Notes: a model not told the origin generated them from the letters alone. 64,000 nucleotides of DNA from Nocardia shimofusensis NBRC 100134 (GCF_001613125.1 NZ_BDBT01000024.1:53226-117225); one strand, 5' to 3'; numbered from the stretch's first letter, positions 49,398 to 58,455 are shown. A program made the numbers and translations.

Positions 49398-51620
49398 GTG
49401 AGTGACAGGGACAAGGCTGCGGATTCCACTGCTTCGGCGAACTCCACTGCTTCGGCGAACTCCACGGTGGATGACGACGAGTCGGAAACGGGCCCGATGA
49501 CGGGCTCGGCGGGAGCCGGCACGGTGCAGCAGCTCGCGGCCTCGGAGGAGGATCGGCTGCGCTGGCAGGAACTGGCCGAAGAGGTGCGCGAGCACCAGTT
49601 CCGCTACTACGTGCGCGACGCGCCCGTCGTCTCCGACGCTCAGTTCGACGCCCTGCTGCGCGAGTTGCAGGATCTGGAGGAGCGCCACCCCGACCTGCTC
49701 ACCCCGGATTCCCCGACCCAACTGGTGGGCGGCGGCTTCGCCACCGACTTCACCGCCGTCGACCATCTCGAGCGGATGCTCTCCCTCGACAACGTTTTCG
49801 ACTACGACGAGCTACGCGCCTGGGCCGCGCGGGTGGAAGCCGAGACCGGTTCGGACCTGCACTACCTGTGCGAGGTGAAGATCGACGGTGTCGCGCTGAA
49901 CCTCGTCTACGAGGACGGCAGGCTGGTGCGCGGCGCCACCCGCGGCGACGGCCGCACCGGCGAGGATGTGACGCTCAACGCCCGCACCGTCGAGGACGTC
50001 CCCGCCCGGCTCACCGACAGCGCGGAGTTCCCCGTGCCCACGGTGCTCGAGGTGCGCGGCGAGGTGTACATGCGGCTCGAAGACTTCGAGTCGCTGAATG
50101 CCTCCATCGTCGCCGAAGGCAAACCGCCTTACGCCAACCCGCGCAACACCGCGGCGGGCTCGCTACGCCAGAAGGACCCGGCGGTGACGGCGCGGCGGAA
50201 ACTGCGGATGATCTGCCACGGCGTCGGACGCCTCGAGGGCGCCGCCTTCACCTCGCAGTCCGAGGCCTACCGGGCGTTGTCGGCCTGGGGGCTACCGGTG
50301 TCCGAGCACGCGCGGGTCGTGCGCGGCATCGACGCGGTGATCGAGCGGGTCGCCTACTGGGGCGAGCACCGCCACGACATCGAGCACGAGATCGACGGCC
50401 AGGTCATCAAGGTCGACGAAATCGCGCTGCAGCGTCGCCTCGGCTCCACCTCGCGCGCGCCGCGCTGGGCCACCGCATACAAGTACCCGCCGGAAGAGGC
50501 CACGACCAAGCTGCTCGACATCGCGGTGAACGTCGGCCGTACCGGGCGTGTCACCCCGTTCGCGGTGATGGAGCCGGTGCCGATCGCCGGTTCCACGGTC
50601 GCGATGGCGACCCTGCACAATGCCTCCGAGGTCAAGCGCAAGGGCGTGCTGATCGGCGACACCGTCACCATCCGCAAGGCCGGCGACGTCATCCCCGAGG
50701 TGCTCGGGCCGCTGGTGGACGCGCGCACCGGCGCCGAACGCGAGTTCGTCATGCCCACGCACTGCCCCGAGTGCGGCACCGCGCTGGCTCCGGAGAAGGA
50801 GGGCGACGCCGACATCCGCTGCCCGAACCAGCGGCACTGCCCCGCCCAGTTGCGCGAGCGGGTGTTCCACGTGGCCGGGCGCAGCGCCTTCGACATCGAG
50901 GCGCTGGGTTACGAGGCCGCCATCGACCTGCTGAAATCGGGGGCGATCGGCGACGAGGGCGATCTGTTCGATCTGGACGAAGCCCGTCTGCTGACGACCT
51001 CGCTGTTCACCAACAAAGAGGGCGGCCTGTCCGCCAACGGCAGACGGCTGCTGCAGAATCTGCAGTCCGCCAAGGACCAGCCGCTGTGGCGGGTGCTGGT
51101 CGGGTTGTCCATCCGCCACGTCGGTCCGACCGCGGCACGGGCACTCGCCGCGGAATTCGCCGACATCGAGCGCATCGAGCAGGCGAGCGTGGAGGAACTC
51201 TCGGCGACCGACGGCGTCGGCCCGACCATCGCGGCGGCGGTGGCCGAATGGTTCACCGTCGACTGGCACCGCGCCATCGTGGACAAGTGGCGCGCCGCGG
51301 GGGTGCGGATGGTCGACGAGCGCGACGAGTCCATCGAGCGCACTCTCGAGGGCCTGTCCATCGTGGTCACCGGCTCGCTGCAAGGGTTTTCGCGTGACGG
51401 GGCCAAGGAGGCGATCCTGGTGCGCGGCGGCAAGGCCGCCGGGTCGGTGTCGAAGAAGACCGCCTTCGTCGTGGTCGGCGACGCGCCCGGCTCCAAGGCC
51501 GCCAAGGCCGAGGAACTCGGGGTGCCGATCCTCGACGAGGAGGGATTCGTGCGACTGCTCGAACACGGGCCCGCCGCGGTCACCCCCGCCGCCGACGATG
51601 CCACGGAGCCTGCGGAATAG
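49398..51620 (+). CDS. ligA: NAD+-dependent DNA ligase LigA
   Basis: 740 residues. The adenylation Lys is in CEVKIDGVALNL (KxDG); DNA ligase OB fold, tetra-cysteine zinc finger (CPECGTAL, CPNQRHC), HhH region and BRCT domain (LEGLSIVVTGSLQGFSR) follow in order. It seals nicks in replication and repair. GTG 49398 lies 7 bp after a -10-like TAATGT (49385-49390), so the mRNA may be leaderless. Residues 10-21 are a doubled STASAN unit from an 18-bp tandem repeat (49425-49460). Confidence 0.97.
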   Translation: MSDRDKAADSTASANSTASANSTVDDDESETGPMTGSAGAGTVQQLAASEEDRLRWQELAEEVREHQFRYYVRDAPVVSDAQFDALLRELQDLEERHPDLLTPDSPTQLVGGGFATDFTAVDHLERMLSLDNVFDYDELRAWAARVEAETGSDLHYLCEVKIDGVALNLVYEDGRLVRGATRGDGRTGEDVTLNARTVEDVPARLTDSAEFPVPTVLEVRGEVYMRLEDFESLNASIVAEGKPPYANPRNTAAGSLRQKDPAVTARRKLRMICHGVGRLEGAAFTSQSEAYRALSAWGLPVSEHARVVRGIDAVIERVAYWGEHRHDIEHEIDGQVIKVDEIALQRRLGSTSRAPRWATAYKYPPEEATTKLLDIAVNVGRTGRVTPFAVMEPVPIAGSTVAMATLHNASEVKRKGVLIGDTVTIRKAGDVIPEVLGPLVDARTGAEREFVMPTHCPECGTALAPEKEGDADIRCPNQRHCPAQLRERVFHVAGRSAFDIEALGYEAAIDLLKSGAIGDEGDLFDLDEARLLTTSLFTNKEGGLSANGRRLLQNLQSAKDQPLWRVLVGLSIRHVGPTAARALAAEFADIERIEQASVEELSATDGVGPTIAAAVAEWFTVDWHRAIVDKWRAAGVRMVDERDESIERTLEGLSIVVTGSLQGFSRDGAKEAILVRGGKAAGSVSKKTAFVVVGDAPGSKAAKAEELGVPILDEEGFVRLLEHGPAAVTPAADDATEPAE

Positions 51621-51912
51621 CGCCTACTTCTGCGCACCTGGACCGTGCTGCTCTGCCCATCGCGTGCGAGCCGAGCGCAGCGGGGGAGCGGAGTTCGATG
51701 TGTCGGCGGCCGCCTGTGCGCCTGCCATCGGTGTCGATGATCACCATTGACCGGCTCGTCGCGCACATCTTCAGCACCGCTGTTCCGGTGGACGTTCCGC
51801 CCCGGCACCGGTGGGGGTCGTCGGGGGTGAAGAAGCCGGGCCGTGCCGTGAACGCGGCGGGAACCGGCGGGTTGCCGTGCGCCGGCGCCGGGACACCGGG
51901 AAGTATGACGGC

Positions 51913-53157
51913 ATGCTGCGCAGTTTCCAGGTGACCAATCACCGTTCGCTGGCCGAAACCCAGGAGTTGCGACTGACCAAGGGCAGTGGCCCGGTGGCGG
52001 TGCCGGTGACCGCGATCCACGGCGGTCCGGCCGCGGGCAAGTCGAGCCTGATCCACGCGCTGGACCGGATGCGCGACGCGGTGCTGAACTCGGTGACCGG
52101 GTGGGACCCGTACGCGGGGCCGGTGCGCTCGCCGCATCTGGCGCACCCGCAGCGGCCGACGGAGTTCGAGGTCGCCTTCGTGGCCGAGGGCTGCCCGTAC
52201 ACCTATGGTTTCCGCCTCGACAATGCCGATGTGACCGCCGAATGGCTGCACAGCCATCCGCGCTCGCGCAAACGGATCGTATTCGAACGCGTCGGCACCG
52301 AGATCAAGATCGGCCCGATGTTCGAGGCCGCCCGCTACGGCATCGCCGCGCTGGTCCCGCTGGTGCGGCCGAACGCGTTGCTGCTCAGCCTGGCGGGGCA
52401 GATGTACGCCGAGGCGCTGGTGCCGGCCTACCGCTGGTTCTCTTCCATGCTCGAGGTGATCGGTGGCCCGATCGACCCGGACGACGTGGCGCACCGCCTG
52501 GGCGGTCACATCTCGCGCTCGGCCGAGCACGCCGCGCGCCTGCTGTTGTTGCTGCGCACCGCCGACCTGGGCATCGCCGATCTGCTCGTCGCCGAACCCG
52601 ATCCGCTCTACGCCGACTACCTGCGCGAACTCGACGCCGATATCGCCGCCGCCGCGGAGCACGCCGAACTCGCCGCCGCCTCGCCGGCACACGCCGATCG
52701 CCTGCTCGAGCAGAACGGACTGACCCCGCTGCTGCTGGAGCGCGAACTGACCAACCTGCGTTCGGCCCGCGACGCCCTCTACGCGCGCATGGTCGCCCGC
52801 CGCGGCGTCGGCCTGCAACTGGTCCACGAGGGCATCGACATCCCGTTCGAGATCACCGACGAATCCTCGTCCACCCTCGCCCTGCTCCGACTGCTGCCCA
52901 CCATGCTCGACGCACTGGACACCGGCCGCGTGCTGGCCGTCGACGACATCGGCGCGGGTCTGTCCGGCGATCAGACCGACCGCCTCGTCCAGCTCTTCCA
53001 GAACCCGGAGACCAACACCCACGGCGCCCAGCTGGTGTTCACCACCGACGACCGCGGCGTCATCGACCGCGGCAACGGCCGCTCCCAGCGCACCCGCTCG
53101 ACGGTCTGGCAGGTGCGCCGCAACGAGCGGGGCGCCAGCGAACTGACGGTGCGCTGA
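51913..53157 (+). CDS. AAA-family ATP-binding protein (AAA15/OLD-like)
   Basis: 414 residues. MLRSFQVTNHRSL is the SMC/RecF-like opening, Walker A is GGPAAGKSS (37-45), and the Walker B region is RVLAVDDIGAGLSGDQTDRLVQLF, followed by THGAQLVFTTDD and the H-motif-like segment. This is the AAA15/abortive-infection-like ATPase architecture, lacking a TOPRIM domain. Similar stand-alone proteins are called ATP/GTP-binding proteins of unknown role, sometimes linked to phage defence. No partner toxin or nuclease is adjacent. The 3' end of the gene is partly duplicated downstream. Confidence 0.8.
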   Translation: MLRSFQVTNHRSLAETQELRLTKGSGPVAVPVTAIHGGPAAGKSSLIHALDRMRDAVLNSVTGWDPYAGPVRSPHLAHPQRPTEFEVAFVAEGCPYTYGFRLDNADVTAEWLHSHPRSRKRIVFERVGTEIKIGPMFEAARYGIAALVPLVRPNALLLSLAGQMYAEALVPAYRWFSSMLEVIGGPIDPDDVAHRLGGHISRSAEHAARLLLLLRTADLGIADLLVAEPDPLYADYLRELDADIAAAAEHAELAAASPAHADRLLEQNGLTPLLLERELTNLRSARDALYARMVARRGVGLQLVHEGIDIPFEITDESSSTLALLRLLPTMLDALDTGRVLAVDDIGAGLSGDQTDRLVQLFQNPETNTHGAQLVFTTDDRGVIDRGNGRSQRTRSTVWQVRRNERGASELTVR

Positions 53158-53232
53158 CGGGAGGAGGCGGCCTCATCGACCGCGGCAACGGCCGCTCGTA
53201 GTGCACCCGCTCGATGGTGCAGGTGCGCGCAA
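53061..53232 (+). repeat. Duplicated 3' end of the AAA-ATPase gene
   Basis: Coding sequence from 53061 (CATCGACCGCGGCAACGGCC onwards) reappears 113 bp later from 53174, past the stop. About 58 bp can be followed in parallel: the first 24 bases are identical and the remainder shows a few substitutions and a small deletion. The downstream copy contains a stop. Confidence 0.75.
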
Positions 53233-53319
53233 AAGCTTGCCTGGTGCGTACGGCAGGCGGCAGCGAGGGGCCGGGTGCCGTCACGGGACCAGGGGGAGCG
53301 CGCTCCTAGGATGGATGGC

Positions 53320-53661
53320 ATGGAGTTCGCGATGCTCATCATCCTGGTCGCCGTGGTGGTGGCGCTGCTGGTCTCCTACCGCCGCGGCCGTGGACCCGGC
53401 CACCCACCGGCCGAGCCGGAGTACGGCACGCTGCGCATCACCGGCGTGAGTCCGCGCCCGCAGGCGATGGGCGAGCAGTTCGTGACGATCACCGGCGACC
53501 TCAGCGGCCCCTCGGTCTCCCCGACCACGGTCTACCGGCGATTCGTGTGGGACGGGGCGCAGTGGCCGCAGATCGGCCAGGACTGGCCGGTGGTCTACCC
53601 GGCCGGCAAACCCGACCGCTGGCAGCTGATCGTCTCCAGCGGCCCGGGGATCGACTCGTGA
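53320..53661 (+). CDS. Small membrane-anchored protein
   Basis: 113 residues: an N-terminal helix (MEFAMLIILVAVVVALLVSYRRGRG) anchors a soluble domain of about 80 residues (YGTLRITGVSPRPQAMGEQFVTITGDLSGPS... VYRRFVWDG). Family not recognised. A -10-like TAGGAT at 53307-53312 precedes the ATG by 7 bp, so it may be leaderless; ATG 53311 is the alternative start. Its stop overlaps the GTG of the GNAT gene (GTGA). Confidence 0.7.
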   Translation: MEFAMLIILVAVVVALLVSYRRGRGPGHPPAEPEYGTLRITGVSPRPQAMGEQFVTITGDLSGPSVSPTTVYRRFVWDGAQWPQIGQDWPVVYPAGKPDRWQLIVSSGPGIDS

Positions 53662-54401
53662 CCGCGCGCTGGCACCGCAACGGCACGACGGAGACCCGCC
53701 GCACGGCCGAGCCCACGCACGCGAGCACCGCACACCCGCGCACCACGCACTCGATCCCGGCGCACCCAGGTGCGGCGGACCGGAGCGCCGCAGGCCTGGG
53801 CACGGCGGACTCGAGCGCCGCGGACTTGGGTGCGGCAGACTTGGGTGCGGCGGACACGAGCGCGGCAGACCCGAGCCCGGCTCGCCCGAGTACGTCGACC
53901 GAGCTGACGGTGCGCACGGCCACCACCGCCGACCACGACAGCATCGGTGCGCTGACGGTCGCCGTCTACGTCGGCGAAGGGTACATCTCCCCGGAGAGCC
54001 CCTACGCCGACGAGCTCGCCGACACCGCCCGTCGCGCGGGTTCGGCCACCCTGCTGGTCGCCGAGCACGACGGCGAGGTGGTCGGTTCCCTGACCGTCGC
54101 CCGCCCCGGCACCCCCTATGCCGACATCGCTCGCCCCGGCGAACTCGAGTTCCGCATGTTGGCGGTGTCCTCCGGGGCGCGCGGCCTCGGCGCGGGAACG
54201 GCCTTGGTGCGCACCGTCATCGAACTCGCCCGCATCGAAGCCTTCGACGCCGTGGTGCTCACCACCATGCCCGCGATGGCCGACGCCCGTCGTCTCTACG
54301 ACCGCCTCGGCTTCACCCATGCGCCGCAACGGGATTGGGTGACGCCCTCGGGTCTGCGGCTCACCGTCATGCGGCTTCCGCTCGATTCGGCCTCCGGCTG
54401 A
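53658..54401 (+). CDS. GNAT family N-acetyltransferase with repetitive N-terminal tail
   Basis: 247 residues. Residues 82-247 form the GNAT domain; acetyl-CoA is bound at RMLAVSSGARGLGAGTALVRTVI (the R/Q-x-x-G-x-G/A block), followed by LYDRLGFTHAP. Residues 1-80 are a low-complexity tail with repeated AAD(L/T/S/R) units (38-72, DNA 53769-53873). GTG 53658 overlaps the membrane protein stop. The substrate is unknown; tail expansion is like that in other genes of this window. Confidence 0.8.
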   Translation: MTARWHRNGTTETRRTAEPTHASTAHPRTTHSIPAHPGAADRSAAGLGTADSSAADLGAADLGAADTSAADPSPARPSTSTELTVRTATTADHDSIGALTVAVYVGEGYISPESPYADELADTARRAGSATLLVAEHDGEVVGSLTVARPGTPYADIARPGELEFRMLAVSSGARGLGAGTALVRTVIELARIEAFDAVVLTTMPAMADARRLYDRLGFTHAPQRDWVTPSGLRLTVMRLPLDSASG

Positions 54402-54550
54402 TTCGATCCGGTCGGGCATCTCCACCACCGTGCTCGGCTCGAAGCCGGCGGGATCGGTCCGAACCCACCGGGTCGGCCACAGCTTCGTCGCGATCGGCGA
54501 GCAGAAGTGATCCGATCAGCAGTCGGGTGGTGGGTGGTCTTTCGCGGTGG
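54402..54550. other. Short intergenic spacer
   Basis: Between the GNAT gene and the convergent small membrane protein. No hairpin or ORF of note. Confidence 0.4.
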
Positions 54551-54799
54551 TCACGACATGGACCGGCGCCGCAGCACTGTGCGCAGGCGCTCGCGCAGCC
54601 GGTGTGCCCGCGTCGGTTCCCGCTCGGCGGGCGACAACGCCGACTCGGCCGCGGTGGCCTGCGCGAACCGCGTGTGGAGTTGTTCGCGGACCTGCTCGGG
54701 TGTGTAGGCGCGGCGGCGGCGTTCGGCACGCACCACGATCACACCGGTGGCGACCACACCGGCCGCCCCTGCCAAACCCACTGCCTTCCACCACCTCAT
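54551..54799 (-). CDS. Small conserved membrane protein
   Basis: 82 residues: one N-terminal helix (MRWWKAVGLAGAAGVVATGVIVVR) followed by a basic Arg-rich region with two amphipathic helices (RRRRAYTPEQVREQLHTRFAQA and REPTRAHRLRERLRTVLRRR). Codon structure and length look genuine; family not recognised. It is divergent from the permuted-papain gene, starts separated by only 17 bp, so they must share a compact promoter region. Confidence 0.6.
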   Translation of the reverse strand: MRWWKAVGLAGAAGVVATGVIVVRAERRRRAYTPEQVREQLHTRFAQATAAESALSPAEREPTRAHRLRERLRTVLRRRSMS

Positions 54800-54816
54800 G
54801 CCCCTAGGCTAACGCC

Positions 54817-55482
54817 ATGACGGGTAGGAGCCTCAGCCTCGACCGGGCGCTCGACATCACCAGAACCGGCGACATCTGGCTGTTCCGAGGCAGTTCCACC
54901 GCCGACCGGGTGATCCGGATGACGACCAACAGCCCGGTCAACCACGTCGGGATGTCGGTCGTCATCGACGATCTGCCCGCGCTGATCTGGCACGCCGAAC
55001 TCGGCCACTCGCTGACCGATATGTGGACCGGCAGCACCCATCGTGGTGTGCAACTGCACAATCTGCGCGACGCCGTGCTGGTGTGGGCGCACCGGTACGG
55101 GCAGCGCGCGTGGTTGCGCCAGTTGAACGATCCGGTGACGCGGGAGATGGAGGACGGTCTGCTGCGCACCATCGCCCGGCTCGACGGCACCCCGTTCCCC
55201 TCGACGGCCGGACTGGCAGGCCGGTGGTTGCGCGGGCGGATCCGGATGCCGCGGCGCAGGCGAGGGCGGCCCGACCCGGGGGAGCTGGAGAAGGCGTACT
55301 GCGCCGAGATCGTCGCCGCCACATATCAGGCGATGGATCTGCTTCCGGCCGAACGCAGCCCGAACTGGTACGACCCGGGCCGCTTCTGGAGCGGCGACGA
55401 CCTACGGCTGTCCGGCGGTTACGCGCTGGGCGGGGAGATCGCCGTCGACGTGCCCCCGCCGGACCCGTCGCCGAACCGGTAG
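54817..55482 (+). CDS. YiiX/YebB-like permuted papain-fold protein
   Basis: 221 residues. GDIWLFRGSSTADRVIRMTTNSPVNHVGMSVV contains the His of the permuted NlpC/P60 (Orthopox G6R/YiiX-type) fold and YCAEIVAATYQAMDL the catalytic Cys-Ala-Glu segment in circularly permuted order. Members hydrolyse thioester or amide bonds in lipids or peptides. There is no signal peptide. Start is just 17 bp from the divergent small membrane gene. Confidence 0.72.
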   Translation: MTGRSLSLDRALDITRTGDIWLFRGSSTADRVIRMTTNSPVNHVGMSVVIDDLPALIWHAELGHSLTDMWTGSTHRGVQLHNLRDAVLVWAHRYGQRAWLRQLNDPVTREMEDGLLRTIARLDGTPFPSTAGLAGRWLRGRIRMPRRRRGRPDPGELEKAYCAEIVAATYQAMDLLPAERSPNWYDPGRFWSGDDLRLSGGYALGGEIAVDVPPPDPSPNR

Positions 55483-55631
55483 CGGGCCTCCTGCCCGGTC
55501 CGCACCGCACGGTGGGTGCGCGCCTCCGGCAGCCGCGACGGCGATCTCCCACAGAGCACCGCCGTTCCGAAGGGCACTGGCTTCCAATGGAATCCGATGG
55601 CGTGGCGCGCGGCCGGCGACCGGCGCGCGAA

Positions 55632-56288
55632 TCAGCCGAGGACGGTGGCGACGATGCCGGCGAGGTAACCCAACCGCGCGACCTCCGAGGGCCGGAAACC
55701 GGGACCGCCGGGGCGGCCGAGCATCAGCACCTTGCCGGTGTTGCCGAGCGGCGCGGCGGCGAGCTTGGTGTCCATGTCGCGCCAGATCTGCGGCACCCAG
55801 TCGCCGTCGGGGTCGAGGACGGTGGGCTTGTCCAGCGGCATCCAGGGAGCCGAGGATGCCTGGGTCTGCGGCGCGCTCTGGCTGCCGACGACCCGGTAGG
55901 CGCCCTGCGGGCCGGAGTCGAGGATGGTGCTCCAGCCGACGCGCAGTACCCGGGGGATGCCGTCGACCAGGATCTGCAGCCGGTCGTCGCGCGCGCCGGC
56001 GACCTGATCGATGAGTTCGAGTTCCCGGTGGGTGTCGAGCAGGCCCGAGTACGGCCGGATGGAATCGACGTGGACGTCGGGAATTCCTTCCGCGGCGGTG
56101 ATGAGCGTGTCGGGCAGCGCGTTGGGCGCCACTTCCACGACGAGATCGTCCACTGCGAAGCCTGCGCCGCGCTCGACCACGTCGAGCGACAGGATGTCGG
56201 CTCCGACCGTGCCCAGTGCGAGCGCGAGGGCGCCGAGGCTTCCCGGGCGATCCGGAAGTTGCACGCGGAGCAGATAAGACACGCGCAT
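55632..56288 (-). CDS. ACT-domain protein (Rv3013-like)
   Basis: 218 residues. The first 80 (MRVSYLLRVQLPDRPGSLGALALALG...) are an ACT domain; the remainder (VLRVGWSTILDSGPQGAYRVVGS, KVLMLGRPGGPGFRPSEVARLGYLAGIVATVLG) is family-specific, resembling a GAF-like half. ATG 56288 follows AGGAAAGGA and starts the ACT domain exactly. It is divergent from gatC, an arrangement conserved with Rv3013-Rv3012c. It probably senses an amino acid; no catalytic site is evident. Confidence 0.84.
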   Translation of the reverse strand: MRVSYLLRVQLPDRPGSLGALALALGTVGADILSLDVVERGAGFAVDDLVVEVAPNALPDTLITAAEGIPDVHVDSIRPYSGLLDTHRELELIDQVAGARDDRLQILVDGIPRVLRVGWSTILDSGPQGAYRVVGSQSAPQTQASSAPWMPLDKPTVLDPDGDWVPQIWRDMDTKLAAAPLGNTGKVLMLGRPGGPGFRPSEVARLGYLAGIVATVLG

Positions 56289-56555
56289 TCCTTTCCTCTG
56301 GGCCGAGCCTGCTGCTCGGTTACCCGGGTCAGGCAATATTTACACCCGCAGCGGTCGGTTATCGAGTCGAAGCGCGTGGCGTGACACATGCCACACGGCG
56401 AGTTGTCCGAATCGCGGCGTGTCGCTCTGGGTGCGGTGGTCTGTCGTCGGAGGGTGGCGGCGATGACGGGCCGCGGAGCGGGGTCGGTAGGGTATTGCCC
56501 GACGGTTCCATGCCCAGCCGTTCCCGACGCTCTCCATGCCGAAAGGGGTTCCGCG

Positions 56556-56855
56556 GTGCCCGCCATCTCCCGCGACGAGGTAGCACACCTCGCCCGGCTT
56601 TCCCGGCTCGCGCTGTCCGATGCCGAACTGGATCAGTTCGCCGGTCAGCTGGATTCGATCCTGAGCCACGTGCGGACCATCTCCGAGGTCGCCGCCGCCG
56701 ATGTCCCCGCGACCGCCTCGCCCGACCCGGAGACCAATGTGACCCGTGTCGACGCGGTGGTGCCGGGTCTGACGCCGAACGAGGCGCTCGCCGCCGCCCC
56801 TGCCGTGGAGGAACAGCGGTTCATGGTTCCGCAGATTCTCGGGGAGGGCGAATGA
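56556..56855 (+). CDS. gatC: Aspartyl/glutamyl-tRNA amidotransferase subunit C
   Basis: 99 residues. ISRDEVAHLARLSRLALSDAELDQFAGQLDSILSHV is GatC-typical; FMVPQILGEGE is the conserved C-terminus. It stabilises the GatAB complex that converts Glu-tRNA(Gln) and Asp-tRNA(Asn). GTG 56556 follows GAAAGGGG. The stop overlaps the start of a 25-codon ORF, itself overlapping gatA. Confidence 0.94.
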   Translation: MPAISRDEVAHLARLSRLALSDAELDQFAGQLDSILSHVRTISEVAAADVPATASPDPETNVTRVDAVVPGLTPNEALAAAPAVEEQRFMVPQILGEGE

Positions 56856-56929
56856 TCCACAATCGCGCAGCCGATCGTTCGACCGACGGGGTGCGGGAAC
56901 TCCCGCAAGACACAGTGGAGGGCGAATGA
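56852..56929 (+). CDS. 25-codon ORF coupled between gatC and gatA
   Basis: Encodes MIHNRAADRSTDGVRELPQD and then TVEGE. Its ATG overlaps the gatC stop (ATGA) and its stop overlaps the gatA start (ATGA). The 13-bp GGAGGGCGAATGA occurs at 56843-56855 and again at 56917-56929, so the insert is a 74-bp unit bounded by a copy of the gatA ribosome site. GCGGGAACTCCCGC inside is a small hairpin. It may be real or a by-product of the duplication. Confidence 0.4.
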   Translation: MIHNRAADRSTDGVRELPQDTVEGE

Positions 56930-58416
56930 GCGGCGGTTTGACCACGAGCACCGCGGCCGAGCTGGCACAGCGGATCCACGCCCGCGAGGTGACCTCCGTC
57001 GAGGTGACCCAGGCGCATCTGGACCGCATCGCCGAGGTCGACGGCGAGATCAACGCCTTCCTGCACGTCGCCGGTGAGCGCGCGCTCGAGGCCGCCGCCA
57101 CGGTGGACGCCTCGCTGGCCGCCGGTGACGCCCCGGCCTCGCCGCTGGCCGGAGTCCCGTTGGCGCTCAAGGACGTGTTCACCACGACCGACATGCCCAC
57201 CACCTGCGCCTCGAAGATCCTCGAGGGCTGGATGTCGCCGTACGACGCGACGCTGACCGGCAAGCTGCGCGCCGCGGGCATCCCGATCCTGGGCAAGACC
57301 AATATGGACGAGTTCGCGATGGGCTCCTCCACCGAGAACTCCGCCTACGGTCCGACCCGCAACCCGTGGGACACCACCCGCATCCCGGGCGGCTCCGGCG
57401 GCGGCTCGGCGGCCGCGCTGGCTTCGCACCAGGCGCCGCTGGCCATCGGCACCGACACCGGCGGTTCCATCCGTCAGCCCGCCGCGGTCACCGCGACCGT
57501 CGGCACCAAGCCCACCTACGGCACGGTCTCGCGCTACGGCCTGGTCGCCTGCGCCTCCTCGCTGGACCAGGGCGGCCCCTGCGGTCGCACCGTGCTCGAC
57601 ACCGCGCTGCTGCACGAGGTGATCGCCGGGTACGACCCGCGCGACTCCACCTCCCGCAATGTGCCGGTCCCGCCCGTGGTCGAGGCGGCCCGTCGGGGCG
57701 CTTCCGGTGATCTGCGCGGGGTGAAGGTCGGCGTGGTCAAGGAGCTGCACTCCGACAGCTACCAGTCCGGTGTGCTGTCGTCCTTCGACGCCGCGGTGGC
57801 GGTGCTGAAGGAACTCGGCGCCGAGGTGGTCGAGGTGTCCTGCCCGCACTTCGAGTACGGTCTGCCGTCCTACTACCTGGTCATGCCGTCGGAGGTGTCG
57901 TCGAACCTGGCGCGCTTCGACGCCATGCGTTACGGCCTGCGCGTCGGCGACGACGGCACGCGCAGCGCCGAGCAGGTCATGGCGATGACCCGCGCGGCCG
58001 GTTTCGGCCCCGAGGTCAAGCGCCGCATCATGATCGGTACCTATGCGCTCTCGGCCGGCTACTACGACGAGTACTACGGCCAGGCCCTCAAGGTCCGCAC
58101 GCTGATCGCCCGGGACTTCGACAAGGCCTACGAGCAGGTCGACGTGCTGGTCTCGCCGACCAGCCCGTTCACTCCGTGGAAGCTGGGCGAGAAGGTCGAC
58201 GACCCGCTGGCCATGTATCTGTCGGACCTGTGCACGCTGCCGACGAACCTGGCGGGCCATCCGGCCATGTCGGTGCCTTCCGGTCTGAGCGAGGACGACG
58301 GCCTGCCGGTCGGTCTGCAGATCATGGCGCCGGCCTTGGCCGACGACCGGCTCTACCGGGTCGGCGCGGCGTACGAGGCCGCGCGCGGTCCGATCGCCGG
58401 GGTGCCGACCGCCTGA
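56926..58416 (+). CDS. gatA: Aspartyl/glutamyl-tRNA amidotransferase subunit A
   Basis: 496 residues of the amidase signature family. The Ser-cisSer-Lys triad is in LALKDVF (Lys), GGSGGGSAAAL (cis-Ser) and GTDTGGSIRQPA (nucleophile Ser). It hydrolyses glutamine to supply ammonia for transamidation of mischarged tRNA; GatB is outside the window. The ATG carries its own GGAGGG ribosome site. A 15-bp hairpin ends the transcript. Confidence 0.97.
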   Translation: MSGGLTTSTAAELAQRIHAREVTSVEVTQAHLDRIAEVDGEINAFLHVAGERALEAAATVDASLAAGDAPASPLAGVPLALKDVFTTTDMPTTCASKILEGWMSPYDATLTGKLRAAGIPILGKTNMDEFAMGSSTENSAYGPTRNPWDTTRIPGGSGGGSAAALASHQAPLAIGTDTGGSIRQPAAVTATVGTKPTYGTVSRYGLVACASSLDQGGPCGRTVLDTALLHEVIAGYDPRDSTSRNVPVPPVVEAARRGASGDLRGVKVGVVKELHSDSYQSGVLSSFDAAVAVLKELGAEVVEVSCPHFEYGLPSYYLVMPSEVSSNLARFDAMRYGLRVGDDGTRSAEQVMAMTRAAGFGPEVKRRIMIGTYALSAGYYDEYYGQALKVRTLIARDFDKAYEQVDVLVSPTSPFTPWKLGEKVDDPLAMYLSDLCTLPTNLAGHPAMSVPSGLSEDDGLPVGLQIMAPALADDRLYRVGAAYEAARGPIAGVPTA

Positions 58417-58455
58417 GCTCGAGCTCGCCCGATCCCGGATCGGACAGGTCACACT

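Noticed and set aside
53163..53240. Direct repeats near the AAA ATPase as a CRISPR-like or att element
   Set aside because: Only two copies with a coding origin in the ATPase gene; no spacer regularity and no integrase or cas gene nearby.
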